From NCBI RefSeq assembly GCF_001808705.1, contig NZ_KV794318.1, forward strand, positions 9,127-46,772: 37,646 bases of DNA, given 5' to 3'. A program made the position numbers and the translations under genes. Below the pieces are notes generated by a model that saw nothing but the letters and a program-made list of their open reading frames with translations, was not told the DNA's origin and did not search any database. This stretch comes from Streptococcus sp. HMSC074B11. Lineage in GTDB: Bacteria > Bacillota > Bacilli > Lactobacillales > Streptococcaceae. Shown here in pieces: positions 1 to 9,852 of this stretch (its first letter is position 1; the number at the start of each line of letters is the position of its first letter).

Positions 1-149
1 ATCACCCCCGCGTGTGCGGGAAAAACGCATTCCTGTGAGGTCATGTTCCTCTCCTTTCAAGGATCACCCCCGCGTGTGCGGGAAAAACACCATTTGCTTC
101 ACAAATTGCAAACATAGCGTAGGATCACCCCCGCGTGTGCGGGAAAAAC
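1..149 (-). CRISPR. Type I-E CRISPR array, leader-proximal end (partial)
   Basis: Three copies of a 28-base repeat are visible: one missing its first two plus-strand bases at the window edge (1-26), and complete ones at 61-88 and 122-149. All are identical. Read on the minus strand, the cas operon direction, the repeat begins GTTTTTCCCGCACACGCGGG and ends GGGTGATCC, with a GC-rich palindrome CCCGC-ACAC-GCGGG suited to Cas6e cleavage, which would leave a short GUGAUCC-type 5' handle. Spacers are 27-60 (34 bases) and 89-121 (33 bases). From memory this is the repeat type of S. thermophilus CRISPR4. The array continues to the left of the window, so its total size is unknown. The repeat at 122-149 is nearest the leader, so spacer 89-121 should be the most recently acquired. 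Confidence 0.97.
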
Positions 150-200
150 ACTAAAAGATCCTATTGAAACCGCTAATCTCGATTGATTCTATCCAAAAAT
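150..200 (-). promoter_or_regulatory. Probable CRISPR leader, overlapping the 3' end of cas2
   Basis: Only 23 bases separate the cas2 stop codon (173-175) from the first repeat. On the minus strand the junction reads ATCTTTTAGT followed by the repeat GTTTTTCC. A possible -10 box TAGAAT lies at 186-191, inside the cas2 coding sequence, without a convincing -35. I infer that integration signals and the pre-crRNA promoter are either in these 23 bases or extend into the cas2 3' coding region, or that the array is transcribed by read-through from the cas operon. The exact boundary is a guess. Confidence 0.5.
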
Positions 201-1075
201 TTATTCACTTTTGTTGATAACTGATAGATTAACTTAGCGTCCTGTAAAGCTCTATGAGGAACTACCTCCTCAATTCCATATTCCTTAAGAGCTGTCTGTA
301 ATTGATAGTTAGCCAGAAATAGTTTTTCACTCTTGACAAATTTCTTTAAATCATGAGTTTTATTTGATAATAAAGGCAAACCCAACTTGCTAAGCTCATT
401 GTTAATAAACTTAACATCAAAATTGATATCATAGCCAACTAAAGCTGATTCACCTATAAAAAGCAAAAAATCGGAAAGTACTTCTTTTAAATTTCGACCA
501 TTTAGTTCTAATAGAGCCTGAGAAATTCCCGTTAATTTAGAAATCTTCGTAGGCAAGATTCCGTCATATTTGATAAGAGCATTAAACTCTTCTGTAGTGG
601 ATGGAGTAACCTTAAGTGCCCCAATTTCTATAATGGTATGTTCATTCTCATCTAAACCATCCGTCTCAATATCAATCACAATATAGGAACTCTGTGGTTT
701 TGAAGAAACTTCTGAATGACTGCCAAAACGCTTGATGCGTCTATACTTAGCAGCATCACTATATCCAAAACTGGATATTTCCCCATTGCTGTCTGTTTGG
801 CTAGGTAATAGAATTAATGGGATTCCATCATAGTCTAGGACACCCCGCTGAGCATTTACGGTATCAAATTGATAGCCAATTTCATTTCTAAAGGCGTAAC
901 TAATTGTAGCCTCACCTTTTCCAACGTTCGCCTTAATACGATCCCATAACTTTTCACGAACCCTAGTATTGATATTTCCAACGTAAACCCCTGTGGCTAT
1001 TTCTTGCATCCACTTGGTTAAATCTCCTTTTAAAGACGGCGGAACATTCTTTAAAGTTAAAACAGTCAGTGACAT
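173..1075 (-). CDS. cas2: Cas2 fused to a DnaQ-like DEDDh 3'-5' exonuclease domain
   Basis: Adaptation protein that with Cas1 integrates new spacers. Residues 1-92 are a type I-E Cas2 (N-terminus MSLTVLTLKNVPP, then the G-V-Y-V-G-N motif). Residues about 130-300 are a DnaQ-type exonuclease with a full DEDDh set: Asp135 and Glu137 in IDIETDG, Asp220 in VGYDINFD, His274 and Asp279 in PHRALQDA. The fusion is known in S. thermophilus type I-E, where the domain is reported to trim prespacer ends. The chosen ATG (1075) follows GGAG with about 10 bases spacing and starts where Cas2 proteins start. The frame is open 75 bases further upstream, but that stretch lies inside cas1 and matches nothing in Cas2. 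The cas1 stop is 4 bases upstream. Length is 300 aa, much longer than the roughly 95 aa of unfused Cas2. Confidence 0.95.
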   Translation of the reverse strand: MSLTVLTLKNVPPSLKGDLTKWMQEIATGVYVGNINTRVREKLWDRIKANVGKGEATISYAFRNEIGYQFDTVNAQRGVLDYDGIPLILLPSQTDSNGEISSFGYSDAAKYRRIKRFGSHSEVSSKPQSSYIVIDIETDGLDENEHTIIEIGALKVTPSTTEEFNALIKYDGILPTKISKLTGISQALLELNGRNLKEVLSDFLLFIGESALVGYDINFDVKFINNELSKLGLPLLSNKTHDLKKFVKSEKLFLANYQLQTALKEYGIEEVVPHRALQDAKLIYQLSTKVNKFLDRINRD

Positions 1076-1079
1076 ATTA

Positions 1080-2659
<1,580 letters not shown>

Positions 2660-2663
2660 ACCA

Positions 2664-3383
2664 TCAATCTCCTATATTCTTAAAAACATCATGTGACGTA
2701 TTTCTATCTCGAAACGAATTCCGAACTTGAACCAGTTCTCTAGTTTCATACCTATAACCAAACCTTCTCCCCTTTTGTGAAAAAGACTTGACAACATCTT
2801 GTCTCAGTTGATAAATACCTCTATCGGTTAAATGTCTATCAGAATAGATTTCTAAAGTTACGACATCCATAAGCTTTCTCTTCATAAACCATGGTGAAGC
2901 TTGCCACTCAAGAGTTCTCAAACTTTCAACTGCTCCAATCTCAGTCTCACCTAAGATAAAATCTGCAGTTAACGGCAGAGCCCTTCTTCCCATAAATGGT
3001 TGGAAATAGGGATTTCTCAAAGCTTGTAAAATCATTTCCAAAAACTGCTCATTATTATGAGAAAGAGCCACTACAAAAACAGCATCTTCTAAATAATAAC
3101 GATTTGTGACATAATTTCGTTCAAATTTTCCTTTTTCTGTAAACTTTTGTGCGATATGAAAATCTCTGAGTAAATTTCCTTGTTGATCCACTCGAACTGC
3201 AAAATCCAGCTCGTTTAAACGAGTAATTTTTTCATCATCGTCTCGACGATATCCAAGACTTGAAGCAATCAACCCAATAACAGAACTCTTAGAAGGATAA
3301 AAATCCGTATGTCTTGTTTCGAAATGTGAACTTGTCCCCCAAGATTGGAAAGGGCCAGCAAATTTCAACAAAATAGTCTTCAT
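2664..3383 (-). CDS. cas5e: Cascade subunit Cas5e (CasD)
   Basis: Cascade subunit that caps the 5' handle of the crRNA. The N-terminus MKTILLKFAGPFQSWG matches the conserved start of type I-E Cas5 (LxLxGPxQSWG). I place the start at the ATG at 3383 (239 aa) because AGGTG sits 6 bases before it. The alternative GTG at 3392, directly after the cas7 stop codon, has no binding site. The central region FMGRRALPLTADFIL and the motif SLGYRRDD fit the family. Cas5e is not expected to cleave RNA itself, since Cas6e is present. The gene lies tightly between cas7 (stop 9 bases before) and cas6e (4 bases after). Confidence 0.94.
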   Translation of the reverse strand: MKTILLKFAGPFQSWGTSSHFETRHTDFYPSKSSVIGLIASSLGYRRDDDEKITRLNELDFAVRVDQQGNLLRDFHIAQKFTEKGKFERNYVTNRYYLEDAVFVVALSHNNEQFLEMILQALRNPYFQPFMGRRALPLTADFILGETEIGAVESLRTLEWQASPWFMKRKLMDVVTLEIYSDRHLTDRGIYQLRQDVVKSFSQKGRRFGYRYETRELVQVRNSFRDRNTSHDVFKNIGD

Positions 3384-3392
3384 GCCATTCAC

Positions 3393-4466
3393 CTATTTTT
3401 TGAGGTATTGTCCTAATGTTTCCGAAAAATCTTTTAATAATTCTGAAACTGAATATTTTTCCTCACCTATTTGTTTTAAACTCTCATTCTCATCCAAAGT
3501 CACATAGAAAGTCAAAAGTGGTTTATTCACGAATTTTTCAACTCTTGTATACTCTTTAGACAGTTTTTCAATAGATTTTGCCACATAACCATTTGTTGAT
3601 TTAACAGGTTCTTCAAAAGCACTGACAAGATTAACAGGACGATCATCACGCAAAGAAACGATTAAAGCCTGTGGTAAAGTTTGATTGGCAAAGGTATTCA
3701 CTTTCCCTGTCGGGAGTGAATTTGCAAATGCTTCGATGAATAAATTCAAACTATTCTTTAAGGATTTCTCATCCTCTAGTTGTTTTGATAATTCATGAAT
3801 CGCAACATTGGCATAACGATAGAGCGTAGAAGAGTTAAATTCGATGGTTCCCAGCATACCTGCACCTGCATTATCCTCTGGAGCTAAATCATCAATAGCA
3901 GTAAAGAAATCAAATTCAGTTTGTACAGCATGTGTTGAAATAGCATGGGCAACTTGAGAGGAAGCATCCTCGTTTAGAACTGGATCTTCAGCTACCATTC
4001 GACCGAACATAGCAACATCAATGGCTGGATTTGAGCTAGCTAGTTCTTGAAGTTCTTTTTTATCAGTCAGATTTTCATAGGCCGCTTGAGCTAATTTCTC
4101 AGCTTGTCTATCCCCCATAAAGTAAAGTGCCTTGACTTTACCTTTTTTCTTAATTCCAGTAGCTATCAAGACTGTATCTGCTTTGGTTAGTGCATCTTCA
4201 AAACTGATAGAATTATCTAGTTCTACAATTTTACTTGCAACATATCTTACAATGTCTTTTGTTCGGACACCAACATTAGACTGTTCTCCATAAGTGTTAA
4301 AATAGTCTCTTATAGCTCTCTTCCAAGCTTGAGAACTCACGCGCGATCTTTTTACACCTCCGTACTGAGCAGTCTTTGGGCTACCTGTATCATCTCTATT
4401 CATATTTGAAGGTGGCAAGGTTTGTATAGCATGAATATCTAAAAATAAGCGTTGGTTAGTTGTCAT
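3393..4466 (-). CDS. cas7e: Cascade backbone subunit Cas7e (CasC/Cse4)
   Basis: Forms the helical backbone (six copies in studied I-E complexes) along the crRNA spacer. The 357-aa protein begins with the typical IHAIQTLPPSNMNRDDTGSP and continues YGGVKRSRVSSQAWKRAIRDYF, the conserved Cas7 I-E palm and RNA-contact region. MLGTIEFNSSTLYRYANVAI (about residues 205-224) is a further signature. AAAGGAGA lies about 9 bases upstream of the ATG, the strongest ribosome binding site in the operon, which fits the need for several copies per complex. The start overlaps the cse2 3' end by 11 bases. Confidence 0.96.
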   Translation of the reverse strand: MTTNQRLFLDIHAIQTLPPSNMNRDDTGSPKTAQYGGVKRSRVSSQAWKRAIRDYFNTYGEQSNVGVRTKDIVRYVASKIVELDNSISFEDALTKADTVLIATGIKKKGKVKALYFMGDRQAEKLAQAAYENLTDKKELQELASSNPAIDVAMFGRMVAEDPVLNEDASSQVAHAISTHAVQTEFDFFTAIDDLAPEDNAGAGMLGTIEFNSSTLYRYANVAIHELSKQLEDEKSLKNSLNLFIEAFANSLPTGKVNTFANQTLPQALIVSLRDDRPVNLVSAFEEPVKSTNGYVAKSIEKLSKEYTRVEKFVNKPLLTFYVTLDENESLKQIGEEKYSVSELLKDFSETLGQYLKK

Positions 4467-5046
4467 TGTGTTTTTCTCCTTTGATTTGTTTATAATATGA
4501 TCTTGCCCAATTTAGGCGAAGATCTTCTTGTACATTTTTTAAAAACCAATACAAGTCCTCAGCTAACTTAGCATAATCAACCTTTGTAGCAGGAGACTTT
4601 GCTTTGAGTAACATCATCATGTGGCGTAAATGGTAGGTAAACTCTTCAAAAGTTGATGATGTAATCATAACATTGAACCTTCTGTCAATGGCTGTCGTGT
4701 CATCTCCTTTTCGAAGTTGACTAAGAGCAGAACCGATATTTTGATAAGTATCGGGCTCATCTAACATCACGCCCGTTGAAGTTCCTTGTTGATGTAAGGC
4801 GTAAAATTGGATAGCTGTATAAATTGCTAACTCCTCATAGCTAGGCTGCTGGTATGGATTGACAAACTCCTCTGGTAAATGCTCAAATAAAATCGGCCAG
4901 ATATCTGTTGCATCGCTCAAGGGTTTACCCAACGTTTTTCTAATTTTTGCCAGAGCAGCTTTACTCGATGGTGACTCCAACTCATAACTCAATTGTCTAA
5001 TAATTCTTTTTGTGACAGAACCAACTGTCTGTTTGGATTGTTCCAA
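4456..5046 (-). CDS. cse2: Cascade small subunit Cse2 (CasB)
   Basis: Small, mostly helical subunit that binds the displaced strand and stabilises the R-loop in type I-E Cascade; two copies are usual. It is recognised by its position between cse1 and cas7, its size (about 196 aa) and its helical pattern with basic and aromatic residues such as YTAIQFYALHQQG and FEEFTYHLRHMMMLLKAK. The start needs care: the frame opens at GTG 5055, but that codon lies inside the binding site AGGAGG (5055-5060). TTG at 5046, 8 bases after the AGGAGG, or GTG at 5049 is more credible. The cse1 stop codon overlaps the first bases of the same AGGAGG, so the two genes are translationally coupled. Confidence 0.9.
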   Translation of the reverse strand: MEQSKQTVGSVTKRIIRQLSYELESPSSKAALAKIRKTLGKPLSDATDIWPILFEHLPEEFVNPYQQPSYEELAIYTAIQFYALHQQGTSTGVMLDEPDTYQNIGSALSQLRKGDDTTAIDRRFNVMITSSTFEEFTYHLRHMMMLLKAKSPATKVDYAKLAEDLYWFLKNVQEDLRLNWARSYYKQIKGEKHNDN

Positions 5047-5058
5047 CACACACACCTC

Positions 5059-6726
5059 CTATTTTAATTGTTGATGAAGCAAATAATCAAATGAATTATA
5101 AGCAGTTGCAATATTTTTTATTCGACCATCTTTTTCAATACCGAGGTAGTCCCTCGTTCCTCCTTGACCTAAGATGCTCTTTGCTTCAGCTTTAACCATT
5201 TTTTTCAGCAAATCTCTCCATTCTTTGATTTTAGGATCCTTTTCATCATCTGGTAGAATACTGGATAACCATTCTCGAAAAGGGTGATCGATTTTGAAAT
5301 AGAGCATTTCAACCATCTGATTAGTATAATTGTTGTTTGAGATATTCCTGATTTCTTTTAGATCTTCTATATAGCGTTTATATATTTTAGAAATGACAGT
5401 TTTTGTTTCTTCCACTACCTCATTAATACGTGGTACCCAACCACTCTCATTAAAATCCGCCAAAACTAAATCATTGATAAGTATAGAGTCAATAACTTCA
5501 TCAGTCGGAAGCCATGAAGTAGCATTTCCATCGTCCTGCATACTAATGGAAATAATATTAAATAATCTATTTCCTATTATGTCACCTATATCTCCTAGCC
5601 AATCAATAATTCCCGGTTTTCTAAAGCACCCTGTTCTATTTTCTACTGCTAGCAAACCAAAAGACCGCCACAACGATTTATTCAAGAGATGTTTCCTAGG
5701 AGTATAGCTATCTTTATTTTCTCCTGTAGTATTATATTTCCATGTTGTCATTGGCTCTAAAAAATTGTCCTGATGATTGATATCGGGTAATTTTACAATC
5801 TCAAAAGAGAAAGGCTTATTTAAATCATATTCTGGATTAATATAAATCCCTCTGCTCCAAATCGTATACAGATTAGCTAAATCTGTACATTCACTACCAG
5901 ACAAATAGCGATTAATATTATCAGAACTAGCAAATTCCCAACAGGGACATTGAATACTTTCTAAATTACCATAGTCATAGAATGGCAAGATACAATTTAG
6001 TAACAGCGTTTCAAATAAAGAAGTTCCCTGTATAAAAACTGCACCGATATCAAACAACCAGCCTTTTGACACTTTATATTTTTCTTTTCCAAAAATAACT
6101 TTATCGGATAATCCTGAGTACCCTTGAAAAGTTAAAAGCCATCGTGTAAGTTCGGAAGCAGTCAATTGTTCTTTATTTTTACTATTCTTGGGGGAAAATA
6201 AGGCTAACTTATTATCACTCTCTGAAATCGTTCTATTGATATTTTTCCCAGAGATACTGCTTGCTTTTGCTTTACTAATTTTATCTGCTGCAATATCCTC
6301 TTTTCTAACTTGAAAAAATGGATATTCCTCATCAAATAAGTAAAAGCGATCCCGCCATTTTTCTAGGTAATGATTAACAATGTCTGGGAACTTACCACTT
6401 TCCCAAAGATCTATCCATGTATCATATAAATCATCCTGATAGTCAGCAATATCAGATTCTTCCACAGGCTCAATTTGTTTAAACCGCTCATCTACTGCCA
6501 GATACTCATAGACATTACCATCTGCATCAAAGCGTGAAAAGACAGTATGTAACACAGCCAGCAAAACTCGCAACACAGCAAAATCTTGCGTTTTTGTATT
6601 TCCTGCTAAATCTTTGTACTGATGAGCATTTATAAACAATTCCTGCAAGGAAACTTCTTTTGTTGTTCCTTTTTCATCATAAACCACAGAAATCCAGGGT
6701 TCATCTAGCAAATTAAATCGACTCAT
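5059..6726 (-). CDS. cse1: Cascade large subunit Cse1 (CasA)
   Basis: Large Cascade subunit that reads the PAM, helps open the target and recruits Cas3. The 555-aa length is normal for the family. The N-terminus FNLLDEPWISVVYDEKG matches the conserved FNLxxEPWIPV opening of Cse1, and the C-terminal third is predicted helical (four-helix bundle region). The start ATG lies 14 bases inside the cas3 3' end, with GGAGAGG upstream. The stop codon overlaps the cse2 ribosome binding site. For S. thermophilus CRISPR4 an AA PAM has been reported; whether this Cse1 reads the same PAM cannot be seen here. Confidence 0.95.
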   Translation of the reverse strand: MSRFNLLDEPWISVVYDEKGTTKEVSLQELFINAHQYKDLAGNTKTQDFAVLRVLLAVLHTVFSRFDADGNVYEYLAVDERFKQIEPVEESDIADYQDDLYDTWIDLWESGKFPDIVNHYLEKWRDRFYLFDEEYPFFQVRKEDIAADKISKAKASSISGKNINRTISESDNKLALFSPKNSKNKEQLTASELTRWLLTFQGYSGLSDKVIFGKEKYKVSKGWLFDIGAVFIQGTSLFETLLLNCILPFYDYGNLESIQCPCWEFASSDNINRYLSGSECTDLANLYTIWSRGIYINPEYDLNKPFSFEIVKLPDINHQDNFLEPMTTWKYNTTGENKDSYTPRKHLLNKSLWRSFGLLAVENRTGCFRKPGIIDWLGDIGDIIGNRLFNIISISMQDDGNATSWLPTDEVIDSILINDLVLADFNESGWVPRINEVVEETKTVISKIYKRYIEDLKEIRNISNNNYTNQMVEMLYFKIDHPFREWLSSILPDDEKDPKIKEWRDLLKKMVKAEAKSILGQGGTRDYLGIEKDGRIKNIATAYNSFDYLLHQQLK

Positions 6727-9493
6727 TCTTATTCAACCTCTCCGTTGTAATTCCATATTTTTTATCATATAAGAGTTTAAACCCATTGAGAATAAATTCA
6801 TTGTTTTCATCAAAAATAATCCCGAGAGCTCCTTTTAACCACGATGAATTTCGCCATTGACTTAAATAGCTGTTGTTATACCTTTCAAGCTCTTCAATAG
6901 TTTGATCGATATTATAGCCCTTGGATAAACTCATCGGAAGTCGTAAAGTATTTTGTGCTACTTTTTTAGCGACCGAAGGATTATCAATATTCTGAGATAT
7001 ATCTTGATTTTCAATAAATAAGCTATAGCCATCAGACATTTTCTTTAAAGCAATCACTTCAATTGTATCTTCAACATCACGAACCTGAGCATTAGATTTT
7101 TCTTCACTATCGTTTGGATGCAGGTTCTTCAACCAACCAATCAGACTATTGTTTCTATGTCTCGATATTTTTAAGACAGGATCATCGATACGGTATGTTC
7201 TTGCCTTTGTTTCCTTATTTTTAATCGTGACATCATGCTCCGTCTTAGCATCTAAATATTTTTGCTGAAATTCCTGACTTGAAAACTCAATTGTAAAATC
7301 TGGACAATAAACTTTCTGGACTAATGGTGAAATATCATCTGGTAATCTCATGATATCTGATAAAAAGTGCTGAGTTCTGGCTAACAGATAATCACCATAA
7401 ACAAAACTACTTCCTTCTTCAAAATCCAACTCTTGGGAAGTTCCTAAAACGTAAAACCTAGCTATTTCATGCTTTTGAGGCCGTTCTATTTGGTGTCGAT
7501 GAAGTCGTCCAATACGTTGTATTAGCAAGTCCATAGGTGCCAGATCACTTATCATCACATCGAAATCAATATCCAAGGATTGCTCAATCACCTGAGTTCC
7601 AATGATAACTTTCTTATGTGGACGTTCTACATTTTTTCCGATTTGTTGTAATAATTCTTTCTCTTTTTGGATTCTTTCGGTCGCAATAAAACTGGAATGA
7701 AGTAATTCCACCATATCATCTCCAAAAATTTCCGAAAAGTTTCTTGCCAACTCTTGGGATCTTCTCACTGTATTGACAATGATTCCAACTACTCCACCGC
7801 CCTCAAGGCCATCTTTAACCGTTCCCAATAACTGCTCTTCTTGTAAACGAATGATGTGAATGTCTTTTATGTTTTGCTTATTGAATGTTGTAACTTGATG
7901 AATCTCTGAGCCATCATTATAAGTGATTAAAGGATAAGCGTCTGTCTTTAATTGGTCCGTATTTTCAATATCTCGCCATTTGATCCCCATCCCAGACATA
8001 TAGCTTTTAAGGATATTTTCTCTTTGTTGAGAAGGTAATGTCGCTGACAAAATGACTACTGGAACACCATAGGCTCCCATCCATTTTATCGCCCCCATCA
8101 AATATTGACTCATATAAGCATCATATGCGTGAACTTCATCAATTATAACAACCTTTTTACTAAAACCTAGATGACGTAAAGCTAAATGTTTTTGTTTCAA
8201 TGCCAACATTAAGAACTGATCAACAGTGCCCACTACAAAATCATCTAAAGCCGAAGTCTTTCTCCCAGAAAACCATTCATTAATGATAACACTACCATTT
8301 TCTACATCGTCAAAATTAAATGTATTAGCTTTAAGTTTTAAAAAATCTTCGTTTAGAGCTGCTTTCCCGTGTACCAACTGAATAGATAGTATGTCTTCAG
8401 AATCATCTTTTAAACTTTCAACCCATTTTTCAATACGATTAAAAATCCCATTCGATGTCGCCTGAGTTGGTAGACCAAAAAAAAGACCGCTTCTTCCCGT
8501 CTTAGTAGCTAACTGCTCTGCCGTAATCAATGAAGCTTCTGTCTTCCCTAACCCCATTGGTGCTTCTAGAACTACAATCCCAGGTTTAGATATTTGAGTA
8601 ATAACATGAGATAAGATTGATTGAACATTATTAGGTTCAAATCCAAATCTTTCCTTATAGAGACTATCTGGTTTTGAGATATATTTAGGTTGCCACAAAC
8701 TAGTTTTTTTCCACCTTTCAAACCCATCTTGAAGGCGACTTAACTTATCTACCTCCTCTTTTTCATTGACACTCAATAAAGGAAAGTAGTGCTCATTACT
8801 AGCAATCCAGTCAGCCATAATCAGCAATCCTGATAAGATAACTTGAGCTGGCTGTTTAATTTTAGGAAGCTCTCTCACAGAGTCAAACCCCAACTCATCT
8901 AAAGCACAGTTGAAGATTTCTTTTTGAACCAAATCCCAGTTCTTATGGATAGCACTCTCCTTACTTTCATTTTGAAAATAGTTTGAAAGATAGCTCCCTT
9001 GATTTTTTACATCCTCAATCGTATCAATAGGTCGTCCATGGTGTCCACCAATAATAGTCGAAATATCCTCTTGAACACCATAACTAGATAGCAAATATTG
9101 ACCTGCAAGGCTGTGATGACTCTTTTTCGGTGATGATAGTTGAAGTGAACTAATTTTAGTAAATCCTGACAGCTCCAATTTTTCTAATAGTTGAATATCC
9201 AAATCATCTGAATTTGCAAATCCTCTTTGAGTTTGAAAGGCTGGAGTTGCTTTCCCGATATCATGAACAGCAGCTAAAAATTGTGCAAGTCGTTTCCCTA
9301 AACCGCCATCATATGTTACTGAATCCAGAGAATCCTCAATCAGTTTTTTTTGCCCCTCACTTAACCAATGCTCCCAGAGAAGTCCAGTTATATTTTTTGT
9401 ATCTTCTAGATGCAGAGACAAGGGTAACCAAAAAAATCTACCATTTTCTTCCTTTTTCTTAGCCCAAAGCATATCGGACTTTTTCTTAGACAT
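6713..9493 (-). CDS. cas3: CRISPR-associated nuclease-helicase Cas3 (type I-E)
   Basis: Degrades target DNA after recruitment by Cascade. The 926-aa protein has an N-terminal HD nuclease: His28, His77-Asp78 in VHDIGKATPAF, His126/His127, His151-His152 in GGHHGRP, Asp228. A superfamily 2 helicase follows: Walker A APMGLGKTEA at 311-320, DEVH at 452-455, SATLP at 483-487 and a RIGRLHRH motif VI. All catalytic motifs look intact. The length equals, as I remember it, that of the characterised S. thermophilus Cas3. It is first in the operon, with GAGGG 7 bases before the ATG and a candidate promoter at 9531-9560. Its 3' end overlaps cse1 by 14 bases. Confidence 0.97.
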   Translation of the reverse strand: MSKKKSDMLWAKKKEENGRFFWLPLSLHLEDTKNITGLLWEHWLSEGQKKLIEDSLDSVTYDGGLGKRLAQFLAAVHDIGKATPAFQTQRGFANSDDLDIQLLEKLELSGFTKISSLQLSSPKKSHHSLAGQYLLSSYGVQEDISTIIGGHHGRPIDTIEDVKNQGSYLSNYFQNESKESAIHKNWDLVQKEIFNCALDELGFDSVRELPKIKQPAQVILSGLLIMADWIASNEHYFPLLSVNEKEEVDKLSRLQDGFERWKKTSLWQPKYISKPDSLYKERFGFEPNNVQSILSHVITQISKPGIVVLEAPMGLGKTEASLITAEQLATKTGRSGLFFGLPTQATSNGIFNRIEKWVESLKDDSEDILSIQLVHGKAALNEDFLKLKANTFNFDDVENGSVIINEWFSGRKTSALDDFVVGTVDQFLMLALKQKHLALRHLGFSKKVVIIDEVHAYDAYMSQYLMGAIKWMGAYGVPVVILSATLPSQQRENILKSYMSGMGIKWRDIENTDQLKTDAYPLITYNDGSEIHQVTTFNKQNIKDIHIIRLQEEQLLGTVKDGLEGGGVVGIIVNTVRRSQELARNFSEIFGDDMVELLHSSFIATERIQKEKELLQQIGKNVERPHKKVIIGTQVIEQSLDIDFDVMISDLAPMDLLIQRIGRLHRHQIERPQKHEIARFYVLGTSQELDFEEGSSFVYGDYLLARTQHFLSDIMRLPDDISPLVQKVYCPDFTIEFSSQEFQQKYLDAKTEHDVTIKNKETKARTYRIDDPVLKISRHRNNSLIGWLKNLHPNDSEEKSNAQVRDVEDTIEVIALKKMSDGYSLFIENQDISQNIDNPSVAKKVAQNTLRLPMSLSKGYNIDQTIEELERYNNSYLSQWRNSSWLKGALGIIFDENNEFILNGFKLLYDKKYGITTERLNKNESI

Positions 9494-9530
9494 GATTTAT
9501 CCCTCTTCATCCCATTTTATATATTTCCAT

Positions 9531-9560
9531 TTTATACCTAAAAGTTTTAAAATACAACAA
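9531..9560 (-). promoter_or_regulatory. Candidate promoter of the cas operon
   Basis: On the minus strand TTGTTG (9555-9560) and TATAAA (9531-9536, within TATAAAAT) are 18 bases apart, about 38 bases before the cas3 ATG. A second TATAAA at 9516-9521 has no matching -35. The region is very AT-rich, so chance matches are likely. Confidence 0.4.
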
Positions 9561-9852
9561 CAAACATGGAAGGGGTTACAAAAGCATGCTGTTTGCAAAA
9601 AAAGTGTAAACATAAGAATGGGAAAATCCTTTTTAGAGGAGTTTTAAAACATTACTAGAATGATCTGTATTACTATAAAACCATTCACCATAGAATTGCT
9701 TCACTTCCATACCCTAAAGTAAGAAATGGATGATATTTCCCTTAAATTAACTGTAAAGGATTGTATTGTTGAAAAACAACTATATTAGTTATGAGGCATA
9801 ATAACAAGGGAAGTAATAATCATAATGGGTACACTCTCTATGATTCAAATAT
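9561..9852. other. AT-rich intergenic region between cas3 and the mvaA terminator
   Basis: About 290 bases with no convincing gene. It holds a possible short minus-strand ORF (9633-9710, listed separately), a small hairpin TTGTTgaaaAACAA near 9766-9779, and a direct repeat of ATTACTA around 9651-9677. I searched by eye for a degenerate copy of the GC-rich CRISPR repeat, as a cas-regulating pseudo-repeat would be, and saw none. Confidence 0.6.
9633..9710 (-). CDS. Possible 25-aa peptide or gene remnant upstream of cas3
   Basis: A short frame encodes MEVKQFYGEWFYSNTDHSS and six more residues ending KLL. An AGGG lies 1 base before the ATG, which is too close, but 7 bases before the in-frame GTG at codon 3, a workable start. 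The composition looks like protein rather than random AT-rich DNA, but I do not recognise it. It could be a real small gene, the N-terminus left by a decayed gene, or chance. Confidence 0.25.
   Translation of the reverse strand: MEVKQFYGEWFYSNTDHSSNVLKLL

Noticed and set aside
9567..9659. Plus-strand 30-codon frame starting MEGVTKACCLQKKCK
   Set aside because: No ribosome binding site, no promoter, overlaps the proposed minus-strand ORF and the cas promoter region; most likely chance.
9641..9681. Sequence beginning GTTTTA and ending ATAAAAC with GAATGATC inside, resembling a degenerate type II-A CRISPR repeat
   Set aside because: Only the ends and a short core agree, spacing is wrong, it is single, and no cas9, tracrRNA or second repeat is near. 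It also lies inside the possible small ORF.
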